A stretch of DNA of 64,000 nucleotides, taken from contig NZ_JANQBB010000003.1 in assembly GCF_024721975.1 (NCBI RefSeq), forward strand, positions 186,001-250,000, written 5' to 3'. The DNA comes from Paenibacillus endoradicis (GTDB taxonomy: Bacteria > Bacillota > Bacilli > Paenibacillales > Paenibacillaceae). Below, in pieces: positions 28,043 through 36,898 of this stretch (positions are counted from its first letter, which is position 1; each line of letters starts with the position of its first letter). A program made the position numbers and the translations under genes. The notes under the pieces are model-generated. The model ran no database searches and was not told where the DNA came from. It saw only the letters and a program-made list of their open reading frames with translations.

Positions 28043-28175
28043 TTTCACGCTGACGAGGTTAGCTGTCGGGTTCGGGCTAGAGAGTGGCCCTACAGTCTGT
28101 ATATTCAGACTTGATTCACCCCAGGAAATCGAAAAAATCGATTCTGATTGGTTCCCCCGCTTTTTCATACGAAAA
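28043..28175 (-). promoter_or_regulatory. c-di-AMP riboswitch (ydaO-yuaA class)
   Basis: Read on the minus strand, the class hallmarks appear in order: GCGGGGGAACCAAT, CTGGGGTGAATC, GTAGGGCC, then CTAGCCCGAACCCGACAGC and TAACCTCGTCAGCG. The core CCCGAACCCG-CAGCTAACCTCG is near invariant in this class. The 3' end runs almost directly into AAGGAGAG of the gene at 28028. No separate terminator is visible, so control of translation initiation is likely. Confidence 0.92.
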
Positions 28176-28357
28176 ATTAAGCGAAATATATTATTAGTTT
28201 ACTTTGTTATAGCACATTTGTAAACGAAACCAAGCTGTCGATAAGGGAAAAGAATCAGTATTGGCACAAGTGCACAAATATTTTTATTTTGCGTTATTTA
28301 TTAAATTCAAGTATGATGATTAAAAAACGAACTAAGTTCATAAAAGGAGTATCAGAT

Positions 28358-29317
28358 ATGCAATCCAAAACTAATCATTGTAAAATTGTAGACTGTACGA
28401 TTCGCGATGGCGGCCTTGTAAATAATTGGGATTTCAGCGTTGAATTTGTTCAACATTTATATAAAAGTTTGAATGATGCTGGCGTTGATTATATGGAAAT
28501 TGGATACAAAAACTCTCCTAAACTGCTTAAAGGTGCAGACCAAGCTGGTCCGTGGAGATTCCTTAATGATGATTTTCTTAGAACAGTAATCCCGAATAAA
28601 GGTCAAACAAAACTTTCTGCTCTTGTTGATATCGGTCGCGTTGATGAAAATGATATTTTGCCTCGTAGTGAGAGCATGATCGATCTAATTCGTGTTGCTT
28701 GTTATATCCAAGATGTGGACAAAGCTCTTGAATTAGTTCAAACTTTCCATGACCGTGGATACGAAACAACAATTAATATTATGGCATTGTCTAACGTGCT
28801 TGAAAATCAACTATTAGAAGCTTTTGAACTAATTAATGCTAGCGTTGTTGATTTTGTATATGTCGTTGACTCTTACGGAAGCATGAAGCCAAATGATATG
28901 AATTATTTAGTAGGGAAATTCCAAGAACACCTTCCTAACAAACGTTTAGGTGTTCATGCTCATAATAATCTTCAACTTGCATTTGCAAACACGCTTTTAG
29001 CTGGTGGTAAAGGTGTTGAATTACTTGATGCTTCTGTATACGGAATGGGTCGTGCTGCAGGTAACTGTAACACTGAACTTCTAGTTGCAGAACTTCAAAA
29101 CACAAAATACAATATTCGTCCATTGCTTGATATGATCGAGCAACATATGATTCCTATGCGCGAAAAAGTTGAGTGGGGTTATAACATTCCGTACATGGTA
29201 ACAGGTGTACTTGATGAACATCCACGTTCTGCAATGGCACTAAGAAATTCTGAGGACAAAGATAAATACGTAGAATTCTACGATCAACTTACAACTCCAG
29301 AGATGTCAAGTAAATAA
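28358..29317 (+). CDS. DmpG/HMGL-like aldolase (DRE-TIM metallolyase fold)
   Basis: A 319-residue TIM-barrel protein starting at ATG 28358 after AAAAGGAG (the longer frame from 28289 has no ribosome site). Near the N-terminus is KIVDCTIRDGGLVNNWDFS, the DxTxRDGG active-site motif of HMG-CoA lyase, isopropylmalate synthase and 4-hydroxy-2-oxovalerate aldolase. The metal-binding HAHNN lies near residue 200, followed by the family GMGRAAGNCNTE loop. No partner acylating dehydrogenase is adjacent, so it is a stand-alone aldolase of unknown substrate. It is divergent from the riboswitch gene and followed by a terminator. Confidence 0.82.
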   Translation: MQSKTNHCKIVDCTIRDGGLVNNWDFSVEFVQHLYKSLNDAGVDYMEIGYKNSPKLLKGADQAGPWRFLNDDFLRTVIPNKGQTKLSALVDIGRVDENDILPRSESMIDLIRVACYIQDVDKALELVQTFHDRGYETTINIMALSNVLENQLLEAFELINASVVDFVYVVDSYGSMKPNDMNYLVGKFQEHLPNKRLGVHAHNNLQLAFANTLLAGGKGVELLDASVYGMGRAAGNCNTELLVAELQNTKYNIRPLLDMIEQHMIPMREKVEWGYNIPYMVTGVLDEHPRSAMALRNSEDKDKYVEFYDQLTTPEMSSK

Positions 29318-29327
29318 GTGTAACATT

Positions 29328-29360
29328 AAGGTTAGTTCAGTGATGAACTAACCTTTTTTG
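29328..29360 (+). terminator. Intrinsic terminator after the aldolase gene
   Basis: AAGGTTAGTTCA pairs with TGAACTAACCTT, then TTTTTT. Confidence 0.92.
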
Positions 29361-29440
29361 TTGTGTCTAGAAGTATCCGACGAATACCAATTCGAGGTAA
29401 CGAATAGCAGCGCTGCCAAAGTAGTTGCCCCCGAAGCATA

Positions 29441-29591
29441 ACTCTGACGTCAGCACCAAGAAGATGACATGAAGCTAGTGACGCGCGGAGCGGAGTGTAC
29501 GTTATTGGTACACGAGCACCACAGCTAGCGATGAATGTCATATTCGCAGTCGACTAAGCAACGAAGCTACTCATCGTGATCACGTCGGAGT
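29441..29591 (-). repeat. Intergenic hairpin element, copy D
   Basis: Inverted relative to most copies. On the minus strand it begins at the glutamate dehydrogenase stop codon. Outer stem ACTCCGACGT / ACGTCAGAGT (one G-U). Landmarks: GTGATCACGATG, the apex GTGTACCAATAACGTACACT, and CATCTTCTTGGTGCTGA. It is therefore sense to gdh. The sequence to 29365 continues with TTACCTCG and AATTGG, as after copy A. Confidence 0.9.
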
Positions 29592-30970
29592 CAGTAGAGC
29601 TTGCCTTGACGGTAGAGAACTAGGGACAACTTCATCACCGCATGATTATAGCAACTTTGGCGAAGTTGATGATTTTGGCTGAAAAATAGCGGAAATACTT
29701 GATCTAATGTTTTTTGCATTTTAGCATAAAGCAATTCGTAGACATGTTCCTCACTATAAAACTGTGTATCTTTTCCTTGTAACCACTCAAAGTAAGAGAC
29801 AATTACCCCACCAGCATTCGCAAGAATATCAGGAATTACGATAACATTTTTAGCAGCTAATACATCGTCAGCCTCACCAGTAATAGGTGCGTTCGCGCCT
29901 TCAACTATCCACTTCGCTTTTACTTGATCTACATTACGTTCATGAATTTGTTCTTCCAAAGCAGCTAAAAACAATACATCAACTTCTTGATATAGTACAG
30001 CTTCACGATCTTGAATGTGTGCATCAATATGATATTCAGCACATGCTTCAGCTGTCGTAGGTAGTTCTCCTGAATGATCCGCACTATATTGCAGTAGCTT
30101 ATCGATTGGAAGACCATTCTCGTTGAATAACGTAACGTTACGATCACTTACTGCAACAACAGAATGTTGCGCAGATTGATCATTGAAAATTTCTTGGGCA
30201 ATAACAGCTCCTACATTGCCGAATCCTTGAATAGCCATTGTAAGCGGTCGATTCAAATAACTTTTGGCAATAGGCAGATATGGATTATTATATGTTTCAA
30301 GTGTAGATAAGTTACTACGAATGTAATGATCAAGCATATATTTGAAACTGAAATAGACGCCTTTCCCAGTGGCTTCACGTCTACCTAGTGATCCACCAGA
30401 AACGATACTTTTTCCTGTGAAACTACCAAGATATGGTCTTCCTGGATGAATACTTTTGTACTCTGCTGTCATCCAGTCCATTTCACGCTCGCCAGTACCC
30501 ATATCTGGGGCTGGAATGTCTTTGTCAGGGCCAAGAATATCTGTAAAATATTGCACGTACTTTTTGCAAATTAGATATAACTCACGTTCAGAATATTTAC
30601 GTGGATTAATTCCTACTCCACCTTTACCTCCTCCGAATGGAACATCATGTAGCGCATTTTTTAAGGTCATTAATGCTGCAAGGTTACTTACTTCATCTTC
30701 ATTGACTGATTCATGGAATCGTATGCCGCCTTTGTATGGACCAATAGCATCATTATGCTGTATACGATAAGCAGGAATTCGAACAACATTACCACTGTCT
30801 AATGTAATTCTTAAGTAAGCTTTATGCGTCTTGTTCGGCGTAGAAAGAATGGCACCTATTGATTGAAAAATTTGCTCTCGAGAATTACCTTTTAGTAAAG
30901 GTAAAATCGCAGGATCAGCCAACAGAATATCTAAAGCTTGTTGAACGATCGTGCCTGTTTGTCTTCCCAT
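29591..30970 (-). CDS. Glutamate dehydrogenase (Glu/Leu/Phe/Val dehydrogenase family)
   Basis: It interconverts glutamate and 2-oxoglutarate plus ammonia. The start at 30970 (MGRQTGTIVQQALDIL) is chosen because AAGGAGCT lies seven bases upstream; the frame extends to 30991. The 459-residue protein has RITLDSGNVVRIPAYRIQHN, GPYKGGIRFHESV, the catalytic Lys in VPFGGGKGGVGINP, PAPDMGTGEREMDWM and the Rossmann GFGNVGAV. It is longer than the 420-430-residue RocG/GudB type, with an insert near 215-245 (DHYIRSNLSTLETYNNPYLP). Exact coenzyme and amino-acid preference cannot be read. Confidence 0.92.
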   Translation of the reverse strand: MGRQTGTIVQQALDILLADPAILPLLKGNSREQIFQSIGAILSTPNKTHKAYLRITLDSGNVVRIPAYRIQHNDAIGPYKGGIRFHESVNEDEVSNLAALMTLKNALHDVPFGGGKGGVGINPRKYSERELYLICKKYVQYFTDILGPDKDIPAPDMGTGEREMDWMTAEYKSIHPGRPYLGSFTGKSIVSGGSLGRREATGKGVYFSFKYMLDHYIRSNLSTLETYNNPYLPIAKSYLNRPLTMAIQGFGNVGAVIAQEIFNDQSAQHSVVAVSDRNVTLFNENGLPIDKLLQYSADHSGELPTTAEACAEYHIDAHIQDREAVLYQEVDVLFLAALEEQIHERNVDQVKAKWIVEGANAPITGEADDVLAAKNVIVIPDILANAGGVIVSYFEWLQGKDTQFYSEEHVYELLYAKMQKTLDQVFPLFFSQNHQLRQSCYNHAVMKLSLVLYRQGKLY

Positions 30971-31182
30971 TAGTTTCAGCTCCTTAATCATATTAACGTT
31001 GTATCTTTATATGATGTGCTACTGCAAGAGAATGATACAAGCGTATTTTACATAACATATTGCAATTAGATGAATGTTAACAAAGTTGCAACACATTAAT
31101 ATTACTCCTATGTTACACTGAACTAGATCAATTAGGTATACTGAAATGTAAATATTTAACTACATAATTAGGATGTGACATA

Positions 31183-32361
31183 TTGGATACGCTATTGTAT
31201 ATAAGTAATGTGATTTTGTATATTGCCTTATTAGCTACATCGGGATTAATTATTGCAAATTCGTTGCTTGGGATGAAGTGGGAACAGCCAGTTTTGGAAC
31301 TTATTAAACTTCGTACTAAGCAACTTAGTAAATTTTTATTTATCGCAGTTTTATTTGCATTATGTGTTCAATCCATGCAGTGGATCGAAATATTTGGTAT
31401 AGATTCAATTCAGTGGAAGGAAGTGCTACTGAATACATCTACAGGTAAAAGTTTAACTTATTTATTTGTACTAGCACTTGTAGGTTTGTTTCTTAAGCGA
31501 TTCGATAGCATGTTCGGTATCATTTGGGCATGGGTGATTCTTTTCGGAGAAGCAATGAATGGTCATATTGCCGCTCTTGAAAGTAGTCAGGTAGGAACAC
31601 TTTTCGACTATATCCATCTGTTCTGCGCGGCGATTTGGATAGGCGGCGTAATTATTCTATGGATCATTTGGCGAAATGAAAAGTCTATCGCAGCTAAGTT
31701 TATGATTAGATTCTCCAAAATATTGTGGGTAACACTAGCACTTGTTGCCATTAGTGGCGTTTTACTTACAATACTTATATTACCAAGCTGGATGTACTTA
31801 CTGTACACGTCATGGGGCAAATGGCTATTAATAAAAATAGTTGTTATTAGCTTAGCTATTGGTTTGGGTTATCTTGCTCGGATTAAAATTGTGAAGCATC
31901 ATAATAATCCAAAACGTGCCATGTTGACGGAAGCTATTCTATTAGTCGCTATTATTATGATTGCTTCATTGATCAGTCAGATTAGTCCGATGCCAAATAT
32001 GAACAATCCTTTGAACGTTCATAGAATGGGCGATGAACTACATTATACAGTTAAGCTTACACCTAATGCTCCTGGTCCTAATCAGTTAAGCGTAACGCTT
32101 TGGACGCTGGAGGAGGAAGGTGAGGTTGCAACAGTCGATGTATCGGTAGTTGCAGAGGATAAACCATCAAGATCAGAACGTGATTTCGAATTAGTACAGG
32201 CTGATTTAGAGGATGAATTTGCATTCGATAATTTTAATGAGTCCAGATTTGTTATGAAGGATTTACAATTACCATACCCTAGTAATTGGCAAGCAAAAGT
32301 AATGATTACTTTCTTAGATGGGCATAAACGTAGTTTTGACTTTACATTTAGTAATGATTAA
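31183..32361 (+). CDS. CopD-like multi-pass membrane protein
   Basis: A TTG start at 31183 follows AGGATGTG. The 392-residue product has about eight membrane helices in the first 275 residues, including the CopD-type stretch LFDYIHLFCAAIWIGGVIILW, which carries a conserved His and Trp. A hydrophilic domain of about 115 residues follows (HRMGDELHYTVKLTPNAPGPNQLSV..), similar to the extracytoplasmic C-terminus of YcnJ-like copper-uptake proteins. Copper import or handling is inferred from the family. No CopC or copper repressor is adjacent. Confidence 0.75.
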   Translation: MDTLLYISNVILYIALLATSGLIIANSLLGMKWEQPVLELIKLRTKQLSKFLFIAVLFALCVQSMQWIEIFGIDSIQWKEVLLNTSTGKSLTYLFVLALVGLFLKRFDSMFGIIWAWVILFGEAMNGHIAALESSQVGTLFDYIHLFCAAIWIGGVIILWIIWRNEKSIAAKFMIRFSKILWVTLALVAISGVLLTILILPSWMYLLYTSWGKWLLIKIVVISLAIGLGYLARIKIVKHHNNPKRAMLTEAILLVAIIMIASLISQISPMPNMNNPLNVHRMGDELHYTVKLTPNAPGPNQLSVTLWTLEEEGEVATVDVSVVAEDKPSRSERDFELVQADLEDEFAFDNFNESRFVMKDLQLPYPSNWQAKVMITFLDGHKRSFDFTFSND

Positions 32362-32427
32362 TGTTTGTTAGAAATGCCTTTGTTTATTAACGTTGATAAT
32401 CTTAATTTATCTTTTTAAGAGACTATC

Positions 32428-32456
32428 TTGCATGAGTAGATTATTTTGTCTATAAT
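32428..32456 (+). promoter_or_regulatory. Promoter of the pheST T-box operon
   Basis: TTGCAT (32428-32433), 17 bases, TATAAT (32451-32456), with a start expected near 32463. Confidence 0.8.
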
Positions 32457-32462
32457 ATTAGC

Positions 32463-32740
32463 AAGTATGAAATAATGAAGGCTAAGATAGAGATAAGTAC
32501 GTTAATCGTCTATACAGGGATGGAGTGCCTTAGATTGAAAGCATTCTTATAGTAACTGATAACCGAAATTCACTCTGGAGCTGGTACTTGAACATTGACT
32601 TAGTGTCAATCAGTAGAGATGCACGATGACCCGTCGTTACAGGGACTAAGAGGTATGTCGCATGCAATACTTGCGATATGTTTGAATTAGGGTGGTACCA
32701 CGGTTCTTCCGTCCCTTTGGGGAGGAAGGACCTTTTTGTG
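32463..32740 (+). promoter_or_regulatory. T-box leader of pheST, phenylalanine (UUC) specifier
   Basis: The T-box AGGGTGGTACCACGG lies at 32689-32703. The specifier region reads CCGAAA-UUC-ACUCUGGAGC (UUC at about 32569-32571), fitting phenylalanine and the downstream genes. The terminator is GGTTCTTCC..GGAAGGACC with TTTTTG (about 32702-32739). Confidence 0.93.
32702..32739 (+). terminator. T-box regulated terminator before pheS
   Basis: CTTCCGTCCC pairs with GGGGAGGAAG, extended by GGT/ACC, then TTTTTG. Confidence 0.85.
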
Positions 32741-32753
32741 TTTTTCCCCTTTG

Positions 32754-32906
32754 ATTCGCTTGTGATCACGATGGTTATGCTGACGAAGTGTATTCGGCTT
32801 CTAATATGCCATTCATCGCTAGCTGTGTTGCTCGTGTACCAATAACGTACACTCCGCTACTCGCGTCACTAGCTTCATGTCATCTTCTCGGTGCTGACAA
32901 GCGAAT
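32754..32906 (+). repeat. Intergenic hairpin element, copy E
   Basis: Outer stem ATTCGCTTGT / ACAAGCGAAT, perfect. Landmarks: GTGATCACGATGGTT, ATGCCATTCATCGCTAGC on the left and CACTAGCTTCATGTCATC on the right of the apex GTGTACCAATAACGTACACT, then TTCTCGGTGCTGA. It lies between the T-box terminator and pheS, inside the pheST mRNA leader. Confidence 0.9.
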
Positions 32907-33010
32907 GATGCTTCGAAGGAAAGATGAAAAGCTGTAGGTGATGCTACGGCGAGGGCTCCTAGTTAACTTTCCTTTGGAAATTTAACAGATTCGCTTCATT
33001 GCGAATAACC
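32907..33010 (+). repeat. Downstream module of copy E
   Basis: Related to the sequence after copy B: AAGCTGTAGGTGATGCT, GAGGGCTCCTA, then a hairpin GTTAACTTTCC-TTT-GGAAATTTAAC (32962-32986, 10 of 11 pairs) and ATTCGC/GCGAAT. Confidence 0.75.
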
Positions 33011-33116
33011 AGATCGAACCAGATTCGATCGAACCAGATTTATGAACATATTAACTAAGTTTTGTAATTCTTATTACTTTTATTTTGTATAGTGAAGAAC
33101 AATGGAGGCGAATTCA

Positions 33117-34151
33117 ATGAAGGAAAGATTAGAAGCATTGCGTGAAGAAGCTTTAGCATCTCTGCAACATGTTGAACATGTAAATGCATTGCAGGAACTA
33201 CGAGTTAAGTATCTTGGAAAAAAAGGTGCACTTACAGAAGTATTGCGTGGAATGGGTAGTTTAAGTGCAGAAGAAAGACCGGTTATTGGTCAAGTTGTTA
33301 ATGACGTTCGTGCAGCAATTGAAGCCGTAATGGATGAGAAACAAAACTTCTTCCAACAAGAAGAAACGAATAAGCGTCTTAATGAAGAAACGATTGATGT
33401 ATCGTTACCAGGTCGTTGTCTACCGACTGGCTCCATTCATCCTTTGAACAAAGTTGCTCAAGAGATTGAAGATATTTTCATTGGCTTAGGTTATTCAGTT
33501 GCTGAAGGACCAGAAGTTGAGACGGATTATTACAACTTTGAAGCTCTAAATCTTCCTAAGGATCATCCTGCTCGTGATATGCAAGATACGTTCTATATTA
33601 CTGAAGAAATTCTTATGCGTACTCAAACTTCTCCTGTACAAGTGCGTACGATGCAAGCAAGTCATGGAGAAACTCCGATTCGTATCATTTGCCCAGGTAA
33701 AGTATACCGTCGTGATGATGATGATGCGACGCATTCCTTCCAATTTAACCAAATTGAAGGTTTAGTAGTTGGCAAAAACATTCGTATGAGTGATTTGAAA
33801 GGTACATTACTACAGTTCGCCAAGCAAATGTTTGGTGAAAATTCGCAAATTCGTTTGCGTCCAAGTTTCTTCCCATTCACTGAGCCAAGTGCAGAAGTTG
33901 ATGTAACATGTGCACAATGCGGTGGCTGTGGTTGTCGTATGTGTAAAGGAACTGGTTGGCTTGAAATTCTTGGTTGCGGTATGGTTCATCCACGTGTACT
34001 TGAAATGGGTGGATATGATCCGAACGAAGTTACTGGATTCGCTTTTGGTATGGGAGTCGAACGTATCGCACTATTGAAATATGGTATCGATGATATCCGT
34101 CATTTCTACACGAATGATACAAGATTCTTATCTCAATTTGCTCGTATGTAA
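33117..34151 (+). CDS. pheS: Phenylalanyl-tRNA synthetase alpha subunit
   Basis: The catalytic subunit charging tRNA-Phe. ATG 33117 has GGAGG eight bases upstream (the upstream in-frame ATG 33102 overlaps that site); the product is 344 residues, the normal bacterial length. It has an N-terminal coiled coil, then class II motifs: [14 protein letters not shown], motif 2 around [21 protein letters not shown], and motif 3 [17 protein letters not shown]. The preceding T-box controls it; the leader between attenuator and start is lengthened to about 375 bases by copy E. Confidence 0.97.
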   Translation: MKERLEALREEALASLQHVEHVNALQELRVKYLGKKGALTEVLRGMGSLSAEERPVIGQVVNDVRAAIEAVMDEKQNFFQQEETNKRLNEETIDVSLPGRCLPTGSIHPLNKVAQEIEDIFIGLGYSVAEGPEVETDYYNFEALNLPKDHPARDMQDTFYITEEILMRTQTSPVQVRTMQASHGETPIRIICPGKVYRRDDDDATHSFQFNQIEGLVVGKNIRMSDLKGTLLQFAKQMFGENSQIRLRPSFFPFTEPSAEVDVTCAQCGGCGCRMCKGTGWLEILGCGMVHPRVLEMGGYDPNEVTGFAFGMGVERIALLKYGIDDIRHFYTNDTRFLSQFARM

Positions 34152-34349
34152 ATCAGAGGGTCATAGCTGTGCTTGTGCAATTCCAATGATAGTGAGAAAA
34201 CCTCTATCGAGGCTATCCAAGGGTGAGCGACCGCGTTTATAAGGAAGGTTTTATCGCCAAATAGAATTTGTCCATCGGTACCCTAGGAAATTAATAAATT
34301 ATATTGTGATAAAAAGATCGGTTGTCGGTGAAGGAAGGGACGGAAAATA
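34152..34349 (+). other. pheS-pheT spacer
   Basis: This 198-base gap is unusual, as pheS and pheT are usually nearly contiguous. It has no T-run terminator and none of the landmarks of the hairpin family. Complementary pairs AGAGG/CCTCT, ATAGC/GCTAT (in crossing order) and AAAACCT/AGGTTTT are present, but no convincing single fold could be drawn. Confidence 0.5.
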
Positions 34350-36791
34350 ATGAAAGTATCCTATAAATGGTTAGAGCAATATGTGGATCTATCGAATATA
34401 ACGGCTGCAGAATTAGCAGAAATGATGACACGTGGCGGTATTGAGATCGATATCGTTGAAGCTAGAAATCAAGGGGTTTCTGGTGTAGTAGTTGGTTATG
34501 TTAAATCCAAGGAAAAACATCCAGATGCAGATAAGTTGAATGTTTGTAAAGTGGATGTTGGCTCAGGTGAAGAATTACAAATCGTATGTGGTGCACCTAA
34601 TGTTGATGCAGGGCAACATGTTCCCGTTGCAGTAGTTGGGGCGAAAATGCCTGGTGATTTCAAGATCAAACGTGCAAAGCTACGTGGTGTTGAATCACAG
34701 GGCATGATTTGTTCTGCGAAAGAATTAGGCGTTAATGATAAGCTGCTTCCTAAAGAGCAACAAGAAGGAATTCTTGTATTGCCTTCCACTTTAAAACTTG
34801 GAACACCTATTGAAGATGTTCTAGATCTTAACGATCATGTTCTTGAACTTGATCTTACACCAAACCGCTCAGATGCGCTTAGCATGATTGGTGTTGCCTA
34901 CGAAGTTGCTGCACTGACAGGCCGTGAAGTGAAACTTCCACAATCTAATATTATCGATACAGCTGATAAAGCTGCTGATCATATTAAAGTATCAATTGAA
35001 AATACCGAATTATGCTCTCACTATTCTGCAAGATACATTAAAAGCGTAAAAGTAGCTACTTCACCATTATGGTTACAAAACAAATTGATTGCTGCTGGTG
35101 TTCGTCCAATTAACAATATTGTTGATGTGACCAATTTCGTTATGTTGGAATACGGTCAACCACTTCACGCATTTGATGCTGATAAAGTTCCAGGTGGCGA
35201 GATTGTTGTTCGTTTAGCAAAAGAGGGAGAAGTGCTAGTTACTCTTGATGATCAAGAACGTAAACTAGAGCCTCATATGCTAGTTATTGCTGATCGCACG
35301 CAACCAATTGGTCTTGCTGGTGTTATGGGAGGAGCTACTACAGAGGTTACTGCCGACACGGTTAATATTTTACTTGAATCTGCTAAATTCGCTGGTAGCA
35401 CAATTCGCAAAACATCTCGTGGTCTTGGCCTACGTTCAGAATCAAGCCTTCGTTTTGAAAAAGAAGTGGATCCAGCGCGTGTTATTCCAGCACTTGATCG
35501 TGCAGCTGCATTAATAGCTGAAATTGGTGAAGGATTAGTACTTGATGGAGTAGTTGAAGCGATTGTTAATGAGTCTGTTCCACTAACAATTACAGTTGCT
35601 CTTGACAAGGTCAACGCTTTCCTAGGAACTTCATTGTCTGGACTTGAAGTTAGAACAATTTTTAATCGTCTTGGTTTCACTTACGAGGTAACAAATGATG
35701 AGCAGTATACAGTGCAAGTGCCAACTCGTCGTGGGGATATTACATTAGATGTGGATCTGATTGAAGAAATCGCGCGTGTATATGGATATGACAATATTCC
35801 AACTACACCAATTTACGGAGAAGTCATTCCGGGTGCGCTGACGAAAGCACAATCTATTCGTCGTGAGCTACGTAAACGTCTATCTGATTCCGGGTTACTG
35901 GAAGTTGTAAGCTATTCTTTCACTAGTCCAGCACATACTGAATTATTCCCTGAATTAGCTCGTGATACGAAAGCTATTAAGTTATTAATGCCTATGAGCG
36001 AAGAGCGTAGTGTTCTTCGAACTAGTCTAATTGCTCAATTAATTGATATCACATCATATAATCGTAATCGTAAAAATGAATCTGTAGCATTATTTGAAAT
36101 CGGTAGTGTGTTCCATAGTGATGAAGAAGTATTAACGACGCTACCAGAAGAAAAACAACGCTTTGGCGCATTATTAACAGGAAATCGTACGCAAGCTGGT
36201 TGGAATTCCAAATCAGTAGCTTATGACTTCTACGATGCAAAAGGAATTGTTGAAACGATTACCACTGCTCTTGGTGTTAGTGAGTATATTAGCTATGAAT
36301 CAGCACAACCAACAAACTTCCATCCAGGTAGAACAGCTGCCATTGTGTTAAATATAGAGGGTAACAAAGAGGTACTTGGTTATGTTGGTCAATTACATCC
36401 TGAATTGCAACGTACATCTGATTTGGCGGATGCCTATGTCGTTGAGTTTGAACTAACTCCTTTATATGAACTTGCAAATTCTGACATCGTCTATAAGGTG
36501 CTACCACGTTATCCAGCGATTAGTCGTGATATTGCTGTTGTAGTGGAACAAAATGTTGCGGTTGGGGATATGTTAACATCTATCTCAAGTACTGCAGGTG
36601 AATTATTAGAATCTATTCAAGTATTTGATATCTTCACTGGTGAGCGTCTAGGGGCAAATAAGAAGAGTGTTGCTATCGCACTTGTATACCGTCACAAAGA
36701 TCGTACATTAACAGATGAAGAAGTAACTACTGTTCATGAACAGGTCGTAGCTACATTAGAACAATCTTTTGAAGCAGAATTACGTAAGTAG
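34350..36791 (+). CDS. pheT: Phenylalanyl-tRNA synthetase beta subunit
   Basis: The large subunit for tRNA binding and editing. The 813-residue product has the N-terminal tRNA-binding (EMAP-like) domain (VVGYVKSKEKHPDADKLNVC), B3/B4 editing domains (EYGQPLHAFDADKV.., GVMGG), B5, and the C-terminal anticodon-binding domain (DIFTGERLGANKKSVAIALVYRHKDRTLTDEEV). GGAAGGGACGG precedes the ATG. Confidence 0.97.
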   Translation: MKVSYKWLEQYVDLSNITAAELAEMMTRGGIEIDIVEARNQGVSGVVVGYVKSKEKHPDADKLNVCKVDVGSGEELQIVCGAPNVDAGQHVPVAVVGAKMPGDFKIKRAKLRGVESQGMICSAKELGVNDKLLPKEQQEGILVLPSTLKLGTPIEDVLDLNDHVLELDLTPNRSDALSMIGVAYEVAALTGREVKLPQSNIIDTADKAADHIKVSIENTELCSHYSARYIKSVKVATSPLWLQNKLIAAGVRPINNIVDVTNFVMLEYGQPLHAFDADKVPGGEIVVRLAKEGEVLVTLDDQERKLEPHMLVIADRTQPIGLAGVMGGATTEVTADTVNILLESAKFAGSTIRKTSRGLGLRSESSLRFEKEVDPARVIPALDRAAALIAEIGEGLVLDGVVEAIVNESVPLTITVALDKVNAFLGTSLSGLEVRTIFNRLGFTYEVTNDEQYTVQVPTRRGDITLDVDLIEEIARVYGYDNIPTTPIYGEVIPGALTKAQSIRRELRKRLSDSGLLEVVSYSFTSPAHTELFPELARDTKAIKLLMPMSEERSVLRTSLIAQLIDITSYNRNRKNESVALFEIGSVFHSDEEVLTTLPEEKQRFGALLTGNRTQAGWNSKSVAYDFYDAKGIVETITTALGVSEYISYESAQPTNFHPGRTAAIVLNIEGNKEVLGYVGQLHPELQRTSDLADAYVVEFELTPLYELANSDIVYKVLPRYPAISRDIAVVVEQNVAVGDMLTSISSTAGELLESIQVFDIFTGERLGANKKSVAIALVYRHKDRTLTDEEVTTVHEQVVATLEQSFEAELRK

Positions 36792-36805
36792 GCAGGAAAC
36801 TGCTT

Positions 36806-36853
36806 AAGCCGCATCGAATAAGTTCCAAGTGAGCTTAGATGCGGCTTTATTTG
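36806..36853 (+). terminator. Terminator after pheT
   Basis: AAGCCGCATC pairs with GATGCGGCTT, then TATTTG. The tail is short. Confidence 0.7.
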
Positions 36854-36898
36854 TCGTTCAAAGCCTTATTGCACTTCATGGATTAGGAGTTGATACAC

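Noticed and set aside
30456..30770. 104-residue plus-strand frame opposite glutamate dehydrogenase
   Set aside because: Fully antisense to conserved catalytic motifs, without a ribosome site.
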